NCBI GenBank assembly: GCA_045531905.1
Contig: JAZSEY010000004.1
Location: 1-64,000, forward strand
DNA length: 64,000 nt
From: RGIG6919 sp045531905
GTDB lineage: Bacteria; Bacillota; Clostridia; Lachnospirales; Lachnospiraceae
Direction: 5' to 3'
A program made the position numbers and the translations under genes. Positions 36,651 through 45,461 of the stretch are shown piece by piece (the first letter of the stretch is position 1; the number at the start of each line of letters is the position of its first letter). Under the pieces are notes generated by a model. It made no database searches. It was not told the DNA's origin and was given only the letters and a program-made list of their open reading frames with translations.

Positions 36651-37412
36651 TTATTTCGCTGCTATAACATCTGCCATATCATACATACCGGCAGGCTGTC
36701 CAGCCAAAAACTTTCCAGCCTCGATAGCACCTTTTGCAAATACTGACTTTGAATATGCAGTGTGATTGAAGGTAATCACCTCGTCTGTACCAGCAAAAAT
36801 CACATCATGTACACCTACAATGGTGCCACCACGTACTGCTGAAAGACCAATTTCCTTATCTGGTCTCATCTCACTTCGACCACTTCTGTCATATACATAC
36901 TCATATTCATTGCCCAATGCTTCGTTTACTGAATCTGCAAGTGCAAGTGCTGTTCCACTTGGCGCATCCTTCTTCAATCTGTGATGCTGTTCCACCACTT
37001 CGATGTCATATCCCGCAGGGCCAAACACCTTAGCTGCATCCTTTAATAGCTTTAACAAAGTATTGATACCAAGAGACATATTGGCCGATTTTAAAATCGC
37101 CACATCCTTGCTAGTTTCCTTTACTTTTTCAATCTGTGCTTCAGTCAGGCCTGTGGTACAGAGCACAACAGGAATCTGCTTATTCTTTGCAAAATCTAAT
37201 AAATTATCTACCGCTACTGCTGCAGCAAAATCCACAATGACATCTGCTTCCACATCACAGGCAAAGATATCCGTAAATACAGGATAACCGTTATCCTTAT
37301 TATCAACAATATCAATACCGGCAACAATCTCAATGTCTGCATCTTTTGCTACCAAATCAGTAATTACCTGACCCATATGGCCGTTACAGCCATGCATAAT
37401 CATCTTAACCAT
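36651..37412 (-). CDS. dapB: 4-hydroxy-tetrahydrodipicolinate reductase
   Basis: 253 aa, family length. The N-terminal NAD(P)-binding motif is GCNGHMGQVI and the active-site signature is VEQHHRLKKDAPSGTAL (about 138-154). It reduces the product of DapA with NAD(P)H in lysine and diaminopimelate synthesis. It follows dapA by 20 bp, so the two form an operon behind a lysine riboswitch. Confidence 0.95.
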   Translation of the reverse strand: MVKMIMHGCNGHMGQVITDLVAKDADIEIVAGIDIVDNKDNGYPVFTDIFACDVEADVIVDFAAAVAVDNLLDFAKNKQIPVVLCTTGLTEAQIEKVKETSKDVAILKSANMSLGINTLLKLLKDAAKVFGPAGYDIEVVEQHHRLKKDAPSGTALALADSVNEALGNEYEYVYDRSGRSEMRPDKEIGLSAVRGGTIVGVHDVIFAGTDEVITFNHTAYSKSVFAKGAIEAGKFLAGQPAGMYDMADVIAAK

Positions 37413-37432
37413 AACAGTCTCATCCTTTCACT

Positions 37433-38323
37433 TTAAGCAAGCTTAATACCGTAATCCACCATTGCCTTCTTAATCTTTTCAACGCTGGCTGGTTCTGCCT
37501 CTGTCATTGGCATTCTGACATAGCCGTTGCAAAGACCGGCAAGTTCTACTGCCTTCTTAACAGGGATTGGATTCACCTCGCAGAACATTGCATCGCAAAG
37601 GTCAATCACGTCTAACTGCATCTTAGTTGCAGTCTTTACATCGCCTTCTAAATACTTTGCAATCATGGTATGTGTCTCTTCTGGAATGATATTTGCAATA
37701 ACTGAGATAACACCAATTCCACCAAGTGAAAGAAGTGGAATAATCTGATCATCATTACCTGAATAAATATCAATACAGCCATCTGCAAGCTGTGCAAGTT
37801 TTGCAACCTGCGAAATGTTGCCTGATGCTTCCTTGATAGCAACAATGTTCTTCACATTCTTAGCAAGCTCTACAGCTGTCTGTGGTAAAATGTTACAGCC
37901 TGTTCTGCTTGGAACATTGTACATAATGATAGGGATGTTAACTGCATTTGCAATTGCTGTATAATGCGCAATTAAGCCCTTCTGTGTTGCCTTGTTGTAA
38001 TATGGTGTTACAACTAACAATCCGTCTGCGCCAGCCTCTTCTGCCTTCTTTGACAAATAAATCGCTGTCTCTGTACAATTAGAGCCGCTACCTGCCACTA
38101 CAGGGATTCTCTTATTTACATATTCGCAACACTTTCTGATTACTTCAATGTGCTCTTCCTCAGTCATAGTAGATGCCTCACCTGTTGTACCACAGATAAT
38201 AATAGCATCTGTCTTGTTGGCGATGTGATACTCTACCAATGACTTTAACTGATCATAATCTACTGCTCCATCTTCCTTAAATGGTGTTACAATTGCTACT
38301 CCTGAACCTGTGAAAATTGCCAT
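37433..38323 (-). CDS. dapA: 4-hydroxy-tetrahydrodipicolinate synthase
   Basis: 296 aa, the family length, from MAIFTGSG with AAAGGAGAG eight bases upstream. A frame reaching 38533 would run through the riboswitch and is rejected. The TIM barrel carries GTTGEASTM, the YNVPSRTG signature and the Schiff-base Lys in IVAIKEASGN. It condenses pyruvate with aspartate semialdehyde. The lysine riboswitch lies in its leader. Confidence 0.95.
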   Translation of the reverse strand: MAIFTGSGVAIVTPFKEDGAVDYDQLKSLVEYHIANKTDAIIICGTTGEASTMTEEEHIEVIRKCCEYVNKRIPVVAGSGSNCTETAIYLSKKAEEAGADGLLVVTPYYNKATQKGLIAHYTAIANAVNIPIIMYNVPSRTGCNILPQTAVELAKNVKNIVAIKEASGNISQVAKLAQLADGCIDIYSGNDDQIIPLLSLGGIGVISVIANIIPEETHTMIAKYLEGDVKTATKMQLDVIDLCDAMFCEVNPIPVKKAVELAGLCNGYVRMPMTEAEPASVEKIKKAMVDYGIKLA

Positions 38324-38362
38324 AATTTTCTCTCCTTTAAATGATATTTGATAAACGCAAGA

Positions 38363-38393
38363 AACGCTCCGTCGGCGCGTGCCAACGAAGCGT
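38363..38393 (-). terminator. riboswitch expression-platform terminator
   Basis: On the minus strand ACGCTTCGTTGGC pairs with GCCGACGGAGCGTT around ACGC, followed by a short T-rich run. It lies between the lysine aptamer and dapA, where lysine binding is expected to favour termination. Confidence 0.7.
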
Positions 38394-38399
38394 ATAATA

Positions 38400-38612
38400 A
38401 GCTTCTTTCTTTCGTAGCACTCCACCTTACTGTATACACAGCTATCAACGGTGACAGACGCATAGCTATTAACTATACATCCAGACAAGATATTCATAAG
38501 GAAATACCCCTCTTCGGCACGGGCCCCTTTCACAACCTCTCAAATGGCCTTATCCATCAAAGCTGCTAATCTTGACACATGCGCCTCTACACATCGACGA
38601 AAACGTCCGTCC
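38400..38612 (-). ncRNA. lysine riboswitch (L box)
   Basis: On the minus strand the aptamer shows the conserved segments in order: GTAGAGGCGC near 38581-38590, GTGAAAGGGG at 38524-38533, TGCCGAAG at 38512-38519, CTGTCACCG at 38449-38457 and GTGGAGTGCTACG at 38413-38425. These are the conserved joining elements of the five-helix lysine aptamer. It sits directly before the terminator and dapA. Exact ends are approximate. It lowers dapA-dapB expression when lysine is plentiful. Confidence 0.9.
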
Positions 38613-38658
38613 ATCAGATGTTCTCATCATAACACCATCTATAATTACTGTCAATCCA

Positions 38659-39285
38659 TTATTCTAAACATTCCATCTTGCTCACAGAAACTTCATAGGC
38701 AATTCTAGACACAGTCTCCTCCTCACCAATTTTCTTCTGATACTCTCTACTCTGAATTCTGCCCCAGATTGCCACATGCTCACCAACTTCCAATTTGCCG
38801 GCAAATCTTGCATTTCTGCCCCAGCAAATACAAGGTATGTAATCTGACTTTCCATAAGCGCGATTTACCGCCAAAAGAACATCTGCAATTTCTCTTCCCA
38901 ACGGAGTCATTCGGTACACTGGTTTTTTACAGATATAACCATCCAGGAAAATCTGATTTGGTTTATGGACATTTTCCTCATCCTCAATAAAATCCAGTTC
39001 TCTCACAAACAAGGATAACAACAGTCGATTTTTTTCTGCCTCATGTTTGTTGTAGGAACGGAACTGTCCCTTTGCCTCTACCTTCTGACCGATGTAACTT
39101 TCTTCCACATCCACCAAACGGTCTGACACCATCAATGGAATGATATCTGTCGTATTGCTCAGACGATTCACTAATACATTTACCATGTAAAAGCCCTCGC
39201 CAAAAATCTCATGGCTAAACTCGAAATCGGAAATAATTTCTCCTGCTACCACTGCCTGATTGTTGCTTAATACTTTTTCTGTCAT
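38659..39285 (-). CDS. two-OB-fold single-stranded DNA-binding-like protein
   Basis: 208 aa from MTEKVL, with GGAGG eight bases upstream. Two SSB-type OB folds are visible: residues about 8-95 (VAGEIISDFEFSHEIFGEGFY, VEAKGQFRSYN) and about 105-205 (LDGYICKKPVYRMTPLGREIADVLLAVNR, IPCICWGRNA, VAIWGRIQSREY). SSBs normally have one fold per chain and an acidic tail, which is absent here. It probably binds single-stranded DNA in replication or repair. A CATGTGT-type dyad sits just upstream of its ribosome-binding site. Confidence 0.75.
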   Translation of the reverse strand: MTEKVLSNNQAVVAGEIISDFEFSHEIFGEGFYMVNVLVNRLSNTTDIIPLMVSDRLVDVEESYIGQKVEAKGQFRSYNKHEAEKNRLLLSLFVRELDFIEDEENVHKPNQIFLDGYICKKPVYRMTPLGREIADVLLAVNRAYGKSDYIPCICWGRNARFAGKLEVGEHVAIWGRIQSREYQKKIGEEETVSRIAYEVSVSKMECLE

Positions 39286-39300
39286 TTTATTGTCCTCCTT

Positions 39301-39316
39301 CATGTGTCTACACATG
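39301..39316 (-). promoter_or_regulatory. inverted repeat just upstream of the SSB-like gene's RBS
   Basis: CATGTGT (39301-39307) and ACACATG (39310-39316) are exact inverted repeats two bases apart, immediately before the AAGGAGG site. It could be an operator or an RNA hairpin covering the leader. Confidence 0.4.
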
Positions 39317-39403
39317 TCTTAGATATGATGTATTTTGTAATATAATCATATTGGAGAACAGGGAGTTTTAGAACAGTTACTTTTCGACAAATGCGTACAT
39401 ATG

Positions 39404-39480
39404 GAGACAGATTTTTCTTGTTACACGCAAATCTATCCCTTGTGTTGTAAACTTTGTGTGTAACAAATAAAATCTGTCTC
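39404..39480. repeat. minimal palindrome, copy D (related ends)
   Basis: GAGACAGATTTTT and AAAATCTGTCTC form the outer stem. TTGTTACACGCAAA (39418-39431) pairs with TTTGTGTGTAACAA (39453-39466). GTTACACRCAAA/TTTGTGTGTAAC is the same boundary as the core of copies A and C, but the inner GCCTCAAAATGCGTC core is missing. It ends at the stop codon of the 39480 gene and may act as its terminator. Confidence 0.55.
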
Positions 39481-40247
39481 TATAAGCTACGCTGTCTAAA
39501 GGCTTCGTAGATTAATACTGTGGCTGCGGTAGCTGCATTTAAGGATTCTACTTTTCCTTTCATAGGAATCTTTATTTTACGAGATGCAGTAGCAGTAAGT
39601 GCATCGGTCAAACCATTTCCTTCGTTACCAATTAGAAATGCACAGCCTTTTTGATAGTCTGCATCATAGAAGGATGTTCCGTTTAGATGTGCCGCGTAAC
39701 TTTCTATCCCTTTCGCCTGCAAATCTTTTACCGTAGCAACAATGTCTTCTACGTATACAAATGGCACTCTAAAGATGGATCCCATTGTGGAACGCACTAC
39801 TTTTGAGTTGTAGATGTCTACCGTGTCACGGCTCATGATAATGCCATCTACCCCTGCACCTTCGGCAGTTCTCAGGATGGTTCCCAAATTGCCAGGGTCC
39901 TGCAGATTCTCAAGCACCAAAAGCAATGGATTTTCTGATTGTAGGATGTCGTCCATGCTCCATGCCTGTTGTTTGACAACTGACAATACACCCTGAGGTG
40001 TCATGGTATCTGATATGGCTTTGAATACATTTTCACTGACTAGTTCATATGGTTTACCCGCGAACAATTCTTTGTGGTCTTCATAAAAATCTTCAGTGGC
40101 ATAAGCATATTCCAGTTTATCCTCAGGTATTTCCACAAACATGCGAATCCCCTCTACCAGATACAACCCAGACTTTTTGCGCTCTTTGGCACTTTTATGC
40201 AATTTTTCGATTTGTTTGATTCTGTTATTCGTTGTACTGGTTATCAT
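39480..40247 (-). CDS. TrmH/SpoU-family RNA methyltransferase
   Basis: 255 aa. A short N-terminal substrate-binding domain precedes the knotted SPOUT domain with motif 1 ENLQDPGNLGTILRTAEGAG, motif 2 FLIGNEGNGL and motif 3 KIPMKGKVESLNAATAATVLIYEAFRQ. It 2'-O-methylates a ribose in rRNA or tRNA using S-adenosylmethionine, and RlmB is the closest well-known relative. It is 9 bp downstream of dnaE. Confidence 0.85.
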   Translation of the reverse strand: MITSTTNNRIKQIEKLHKSAKERKKSGLYLVEGIRMFVEIPEDKLEYAYATEDFYEDHKELFAGKPYELVSENVFKAISDTMTPQGVLSVVKQQAWSMDDILQSENPLLLVLENLQDPGNLGTILRTAEGAGVDGIIMSRDTVDIYNSKVVRSTMGSIFRVPFVYVEDIVATVKDLQAKGIESYAAHLNGTSFYDADYQKGCAFLIGNEGNGLTDALTATASRKIKIPMKGKVESLNAATAATVLIYEAFRQRSL

Positions 40248-40255
40248 ATACGCTC

Positions 40256-43200
40256 CTAACGACCTCTCTGTATTTTCAGCATGGTGACTTTTACATTTTC
40301 TTCGCCAAACTTCGTACGCAACATACTCATAAACACATCATCCATGGCTACCGGATATTGTCTGTAGTCCTTTGTCTGCTTTGTGGACTTTATGAATGCT
40401 GTCACCATGTTATCTCCAGGATGGGCATCCATTAAGGTAATCAACTCATCTTCCTTTGCAATGCATGTCTCTATATCCGCAAACTGAATCCATATTCTGC
40501 GCGGAATATTTTCAAAGGTAACTGCCTTGCTATATAAAAGTTTGGTTTCTGTTTCTGTTACACTGGCTCTTCCGGTCACTAACAGTTTTTGGTCTACTGT
40601 CAGCAAGTGTCTGCATTTTTCATAGTCTCGAGGGAAGATAACAACTTCAACACTGCCGTACAAATCTTCCAAGGTAACAAATGCCATATTCTGATTATTC
40701 TTGGTGAGTTTTACGGTAATATTAGAAATCATGCCTCCAATTGTGTAGAGTTCCTGATCCTGCACCGCAACCTCTTCCGTCTCTTCGTCTATTACAAAAT
40801 CCAAGCTGGTAGCCGTACACATCTGTGCCATCATGGAGGTGTCTGACTCTAGTGGATGTCCACTGATGTAAATACCCAACACTTCTTTTTCGTAGGCATA
40901 TTTTTCCGCATCAATATACTCTTCTACCTCTGGCAATTTTTCCTTAAACTGCTCTTTATCCTCTTCAGAACCCAAATCAAACAGAGACATTTGTCCGGCA
41001 ATCTGGCTTTTTGTTTCCTTCGTGTAGTAATTCAAAATACCTGCATAGCCCATCATCATCTGTCTTCTATTGGCACCAAGTCCGTCAAAGGCACCTGCTT
41101 TGATAAAGTTCTCCAGGGTACGCTTATTCAAGTCTTTTCCCTGCATACGCTCGATAAAATCCGTCAGACTTCTAAAAGGTCCACCAACACTTCTTTCCTC
41201 TAACATTTCCTGAATCTGGGTAGCACCAACATTCTTCACTGCAGAAAGCCCATAACGGATATTCCCCTCTGAAACCGAGAAGCCCACAATACTTTCATTG
41301 ATGTCCGGTGGCAACAATTTAATTCCCATCTGACGGCATTCCATAATATACTGAGAAACCTTTGCAGGCTTATCAATGACGGATGTAATAGTCGCTGCCA
41401 TAAATTCCACCGGATAGTAGCATTTTAACCAAGCTGTCTGATAGGCAACCACTGCATACGCCGCGGCATGGGATTTGTTAAATGCGTATTTAGCAAAATC
41501 CGTCATGTCATCAAATATCTTATTCGCCACTTCCGGAGCGATACCTCTGCTCACGCAGCCCGGTACGTTTTCTTCTTCATTGCCATAAATGAAGTTCTGA
41601 CGTTCCTTCTCCATGACATCGGCTTTTTTCTTTGACATGGCACGACGCACCAAGTCACTTCGCCCTAATGTATATCCCGCAAGCTCCATTACAATCTGCA
41701 TAACCTGCCCCTGATATACGATACAGCCATAGGTCGGTGCCAGTATTTTTTCTAACTGTGGCACATCATATCTGATTTTTTCAGGATGTTCCTTACCGTC
41801 AATATACTTTGGAATAAAATCCATTGGACCCGGTCGATAAAGAGAAATACCCGCAATGACATCCTCAAGACTCTGAGGCTTTAGCTCACGCATGAAGTTC
41901 TTCATACCGGAAGATTCCAACTGGAAAATGCCCTCCGTTTTGCCGGAACCAATCAATTCATATACCTTTGGATCATCGTAATTTATCTTACCAATTTCGA
42001 TATCTTCACCAGTACGTCTCACTGCCATAGAAACTGCATTTTGGATAACAGTTAAGGTTCTAAGTCCCAAGAAGTCCATTTTTAATAATCCAAGCTGTTC
42101 AATGGTCGTCATCGGAAACTGTGTTGTAATGGCATCTTCAGAACCTCTGGAAAGCGGAACATACTCATCAAGCGGCTGCTGACCGATTACCACACCTGCG
42201 GCATGCATGGAGGCATGTCTTGGCAAGCCTTCCAACTTCTTAGACATATCTAAGAGATATTTCACTTCCGGCTCTTCTTCATATGCTTTCTTTAAATCCG
42301 CAGATATCTGCAGCGCTTCCTCAATGGTAGTATTATGACCATTGGCTCCACCCGGAATCATTTTTGCGACTCTGTCTGTAGCGGCATAAGGCATATCCAA
42401 GGCTCTACCAACATCGCGAATAACCATGCGGGCAGCCATTGTTCCAAAGGTAACAATCTGCACTACCTGGTCTTTTCCGTATTTTTCTACTACATAGTCA
42501 ATGACTCTCTGACGGTTCTCATAACAGAAATCCACGTCTATATCGGGCATGGATACACGTTCCGGATTTAAGAAACGTTCAAAGAGCAAGCTATATCTGA
42601 TAGGGTCAATATCTGTAATTTCCAAACAGTAAGAAACAATGGAGCCTGCCGCAGAACCACGTCCCGGACCTACTGCAATACCATTTTCCTTGGCATAGTG
42701 AATGAAATCCCAAACAATCAGGAAATAATCCACATAACCCATATTCTGAATGGTGGTAAGCTCATACTCTAATCTTTCTCTTAATTCATCTGTAACCGGC
42801 TCATACCGTTTCTCAATACCTGTATAGCATAAATGCTTTAAATAAGAATAGGCATCATAGCCTTCCGGCACCTCATACTTTGGCACCTTCTGCTCACCGA
42901 AAATAATCTCCACATTACAGCGTTCTGCGATTCTATGGGTATTCTCAATCGCCTCTTTTGCATAAGGAAACAGTTCTTCCATTTCCTCAGGAGACTTCAA
43001 ATAGAACTGACCGCCCTCATAACGCATTCTATCCTCATCAGACACCTTCTTACTGGTCTGAATACAAAGCAAAATGTCATGTGCCTCTGCATCTGCCGCA
43101 TTGACATAGTGGATATCGTTGGTAACAACCATCGGGATATTCAATTCCTTAGACATGCGAAGCAAATCTGCATTCACAGAAGCCTGCTCTGCAATGCCGT

Positions 43201-43732
43201 GGTCCTGCATTTCCAGAAAATAGTTTCCTTCACCAAAAATGCGAAGATGACGGAGTGCCGCCTCCTTTGCACCTTCATAATCATTTCGATTGAGTTTCAC
43301 TGCCACCTCTCCTGCAAGACATGCCGAAAGCGCAATTACACCCTCGTGAAACTCTTCCAAAATCTCCATATCAATACGAGGCTTATAATAAAATCCTTCC
43401 GTAAATCCTCGTGAAACAATCTTCATCAGATTGTGATATCCTGTATCATTTTCTGCCAATAAAACCAGATGATAATATCGCTCTTCATTTCTTCCCAATT
43501 CCCTGTCAAAACGAGAACCCGGTGCCACATACACCTCGCAACCCAAAATCGGCTTAATACCAACTTCTTTTGCTGCCCGATAAAAGTCAATGACGCCATA
43601 CATAACTCCATGGTCTGTGATTGCGATGCTATCCATGCCCAATTCTTTTGTTCTCGCTACCAATTCTTTAATTTTACTGGAACCATCCAACAGACTGTAT
43701 TCTGTATGGACATGTAAATGTGTAAATGCCAT
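40256..43732 (-). CDS. dnaE: DNA polymerase III alpha subunit
   Basis: 1158 aa. The PHP domain starts HLHVHTEYSLLDG. The C-family polymerase catalytic segment has GPGRGSAAGSIVSYCL and MPDIDVDF. Later are a helix-hairpin-helix region (LGLKMDFLGLRTL-like) and an OB fold near the C-terminus (about 990-1060). It is the replicative polymerase catalytic subunit of the DnaE type. A clearly RBS-linked ATG (MAFTHLHV) is used. Confidence 0.95.
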   Translation of the reverse strand: MAFTHLHVHTEYSLLDGSSKIKELVARTKELGMDSIAITDHGVMYGVIDFYRAAKEVGIKPILGCEVYVAPGSRFDRELGRNEERYYHLVLLAENDTGYHNLMKIVSRGFTEGFYYKPRIDMEILEEFHEGVIALSACLAGEVAVKLNRNDYEGAKEAALRHLRIFGEGNYFLEMQDHGIAEQASVNADLLRMSKELNIPMVVTNDIHYVNAADAEAHDILLCIQTSKKVSDEDRMRYEGGQFYLKSPEEMEELFPYAKEAIENTHRIAERCNVEIIFGEQKVPKYEVPEGYDAYSYLKHLCYTGIEKRYEPVTDELRERLEYELTTIQNMGYVDYFLIVWDFIHYAKENGIAVGPGRGSAAGSIVSYCLEITDIDPIRYSLLFERFLNPERVSMPDIDVDFCYENRQRVIDYVVEKYGKDQVVQIVTFGTMAARMVIRDVGRALDMPYAATDRVAKMIPGGANGHNTTIEEALQISADLKKAYEEEPEVKYLLDMSKKLEGLPRHASMHAAGVVIGQQPLDEYVPLSRGSEDAITTQFPMTTIEQLGLLKMDFLGLRTLTVIQNAVSMAVRRTGEDIEIGKINYDDPKVYELIGSGKTEGIFQLESSGMKNFMRELKPQSLEDVIAGISLYRPGPMDFIPKYIDGKEHPEKIRYDVPQLEKILAPTYGCIVYQGQVMQIVMELAGYTLGRSDLVRRAMSKKKADVMEKERQNFIYGNEEENVPGCVSRGIAPEVANKIFDDMTDFAKYAFNKSHAAAYAVVAYQTAWLKCYYPVEFMAATITSVIDKPAKVSQYIMECRQMGIKLLPPDINESIVGFSVSEGNIRYGLSAVKNVGATQIQEMLEERSVGGPFRSLTDFIERMQGKDLNKRTLENFIKAGAFDGLGANRRQMMMGYAGILNYYTKETKSQIAGQMSLFDLGSEEDKEQFKEKLPEVEEYIDAEKYAYEKEVLGIYISGHPLESDTSMMAQMCTATSLDFVIDEETEEVAVQDQELYTIGGMISNITVKLTKNNQNMAFVTLEDLYGSVEVVIFPRDYEKCRHLLTVDQKLLVTGRASVTETETKLLYSKAVTFENIPRRIWIQFADIETCIAKEDELITLMDAHPGDNMVTAFIKSTKQTKDYRQYPVAMDDVFMSMLRTKFGEENVKVTMLKIQRGR

Positions 43733-43747
43733 AACCCCACATCCAAT

Positions 43748-44281
43748 CTATTTATTCTTTAGCACTTCTCTCCTGATATAGTCAAATGTTGCATCTAGCC
43801 CCTTTTCTGACAGCATTTCAAGTAACTCCTCCAACAATGCCCGCGTATTTGGGTGCAACATATACTTCTCTTTTCCTTTGTTGTAATAGGTCAACGGGAA
43901 TGTATCGTCATAGGTATCCCGATTATAATTCTGACTTGCCGCTACCCGGTCACAAAACATCTCAACTACATATTGCACAGGCATTTCCATGCCAGTCATA
44001 CCTTCGCCCGGTGTCGCACTGTAATCAATCCAGTACTCTAAGTGATGCTTATTTCTTCCCTTGTGATGCAACCACGCAGAGGTATAGCCCTTCACCTGAC
44101 GTTCTACATTATTAGGGCTCTTGTCACCCTGGTAGTATTTTGCCCCCACCAGGAACTCAGTTGGACTATATTTTGACAAGTCATGTAATAACCCTTGCTT
44201 GTAAAGTCCCACTCGAAAGCAATGCTTCATAACTAGCCATTTATGATGATTAATTGTCCTTAAATGCTTGTACCATTTCAC
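43748..44281 (-). CDS. DUF5662-type protein
   Basis: 177 aa. The N-terminus has HHKWLVMKHCFRVGLYKQGLLHDLSKYSPTEF-like sequence with an HD-like HDLSKYSP motif. Later it has the HHKGRNKHHLEYWID segment with several His residues. These His/Asp clusters suggest metal binding, with hydrolase chemistry possible. No characterised function is known to me. It is 15 bp upstream of dnaE in the same direction, so probably co-transcribed. Confidence 0.75.
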   Translation of the reverse strand: MKWYKHLRTINHHKWLVMKHCFRVGLYKQGLLHDLSKYSPTEFLVGAKYYQGDKSPNNVERQVKGYTSAWLHHKGRNKHHLEYWIDYSATPGEGMTGMEMPVQYVVEMFCDRVAASQNYNRDTYDDTFPLTYYNKGKEKYMLHPNTRALLEELLEMLSEKGLDATFDYIRREVLKNK

Positions 44282-44429
44282 GTTTTTAACCCTCTAACAA
44301 TCATATTTTCCTGAATTTATTATTTACCATATCACTTTTCATATTATAAACCATCCAAAGAATAGTTTCAATGAGGCATGAGCATATCAGCATTTTTTCA
44401 AAAAACCAAAAAAAATTTACCATTTCGTA

Positions 44430-44458
44430 TTGACTTTCTTATTAAATGAATATATTAT
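44430..44458 (+). promoter_or_regulatory. sigma-A promoter of the NYN gene
   Basis: TTGACT, a 17 bp spacer and TATTAT give a predicted start near 44465. Confidence 0.7.
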
Positions 44459-44483
44459 AAAGATGTAATTACATACAATTAAC

Positions 44484-44543
44484 ATGCCTTGGGCAAACAG
44501 TCTTCCCACAATTAGGGATCAGACCAAGCCCTAGGCATTTTTA
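44484..44543 (+). terminator. structured leader ending in a terminator before the NYN gene
   Basis: ATGCCT/AGGCAT (44484-44489 with 44533-44538), GGGC/GCCC and GTCT/AGAC, with a TCCC/GGGA apical hairpin, form one long stem-loop followed by TTTTT. It lies between the promoter and the gene. It could be an attenuator of the NYN gene or make a short RNA of about 80 nt. Confidence 0.65.
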
Positions 44544-44566
44544 ATTAGAAAGGAGGCATGGATACA

Positions 44567-45268
44567 ATGTCTAAAAGCACAAATAAATCAAATTCTGACA
44601 AACACAAAATACGAACTGCCATACTGGTTGATGGCGGTTTCTACAGAAAACGAGCTCGCTATTTATACGGCGACAAAACGCCTGCAGATAGGGCTGATGA
44701 ATTAAACGAGTATTGTTATAAACACTTACATGACAACTATGAACATAGATATCTGTATCGCATATTTTATTATGATTGCCCACCTTCCTCAAAAAACATT
44801 TACAACCCAATTACAAACAGAACTGAATCTCTTGGTAAATCAGCCGATTTTTCATGGGTAACAGAATTTTTAAATGAATTGAAGCATCATAGAAAATTTG
44901 CACTACGGCTTGGTCGATTATCAGAAACACAATTGCATTATTTCATTAATCCCAATGCAACTAAAAAACTACTACGTGGAGAACTGCAGATATCTGATTT
45001 AACCCAAACAGATTTGACATTAAACATTGAACAGAAAGGTGTGGATATGCGAATCGGCATCGATATATCCTCTCTCGCTTTCAAAAATCAAGTTGAACAA
45101 ATTATACTAATATCTGGAGACAGTGATTTTGTTCCTGCTGCAAAACAGGCTCGCCGAGAAGGAATTGATTTTATCCTTGACCCTATGGGTGCCACCATCA
45201 AAGATGACTTATTCGAACACATTGATGGCATTCGTACTCCAAAAATGCAAACGCCAACCGAAAAATAG
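44567..45268 (+). CDS. NYN-domain (LabA/DUF88-type) protein
   Basis: 233 aa from the ATG nine or so bases after AGGAGG. An ATG at 44558 is too close to the site. The PIN-like fold of NYN domains shows AILVDGGFYRKR (first acidic residue), IGIDISSLA (acidic) and LISGDSDFVPAAKQAR (acidic pair), the usual acidic metal-binding cluster. NYN proteins are often ribonucleases. This one's targets are unknown. The structured leader with terminator makes autoregulation by RNA cleavage a hypothesis. It is a single-gene unit between convergent neighbours. Confidence 0.8.
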   Translation: MSKSTNKSNSDKHKIRTAILVDGGFYRKRARYLYGDKTPADRADELNEYCYKHLHDNYEHRYLYRIFYYDCPPSSKNIYNPITNRTESLGKSADFSWVTEFLNELKHHRKFALRLGRLSETQLHYFINPNATKKLLRGELQISDLTQTDLTLNIEQKGVDMRIGIDISSLAFKNQVEQIILISGDSDFVPAAKQARREGIDFILDPMGATIKDDLFEHIDGIRTPKMQTPTEK

Positions 45269-45305
45269 CCATAAACCCTTACAAACTCAAGGTTTATGGC
45301 TATTT
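45263..45305. terminator. bidirectional terminator: NYN gene and tRNA-Thr
   Basis: AAATAGCCATAAACC pairs exactly with GGTTTATGGCTATTT. The minus strand reads into T5 after the stem, and the stop codon of the NYN gene lies in the stem. Confidence 0.85.
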
Positions 45306-45313
45306 CCTTCAAA

Positions 45314-45386
45314 AGCTGAAAATGGGACTTGAACCCACGACCCCTTCATTACGAGTGAAGTGCTCTACCGACTGAGCTATTTCAGC
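45314..45386 (-). tRNA. tRNA-Thr (CGT)
   Basis: On the minus strand the acceptor GCTGAAA pairs with TTTCAGC and the D arm is GCTCAGTCGGTAGAGC. The anticodon stem CTTCA/TGAAG carries loop CTCGTAA with anticodon CGT. The T arm contains GGTTCAA in GTGGGTTCAAGTCCCA. The discriminator is U. CCA is not encoded. Confidence 0.95.
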
Positions 45387-45396
45387 ACTGTCAATC

Positions 45397-45425
45397 AGTA
45401 TACTCCAAAAAAACATGCAATGCAA
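45397..45425 (-). promoter_or_regulatory. promoter of tRNA-Thr
   Basis: On the minus strand TTGCAT, a 17 bp spacer and TATACT, about ten bases before the tRNA. Confidence 0.65.
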
Positions 45426-45461
45426 GTGTATTGTCGTATCATTTTTCACAGAATACACGCT

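Noticed and set aside
38324..38533. N-terminal extension of DapA to 38533
   Set aside because: It would run through the lysine riboswitch; the ATG at 38323 has a strong ribosome-binding site and gives the family length.
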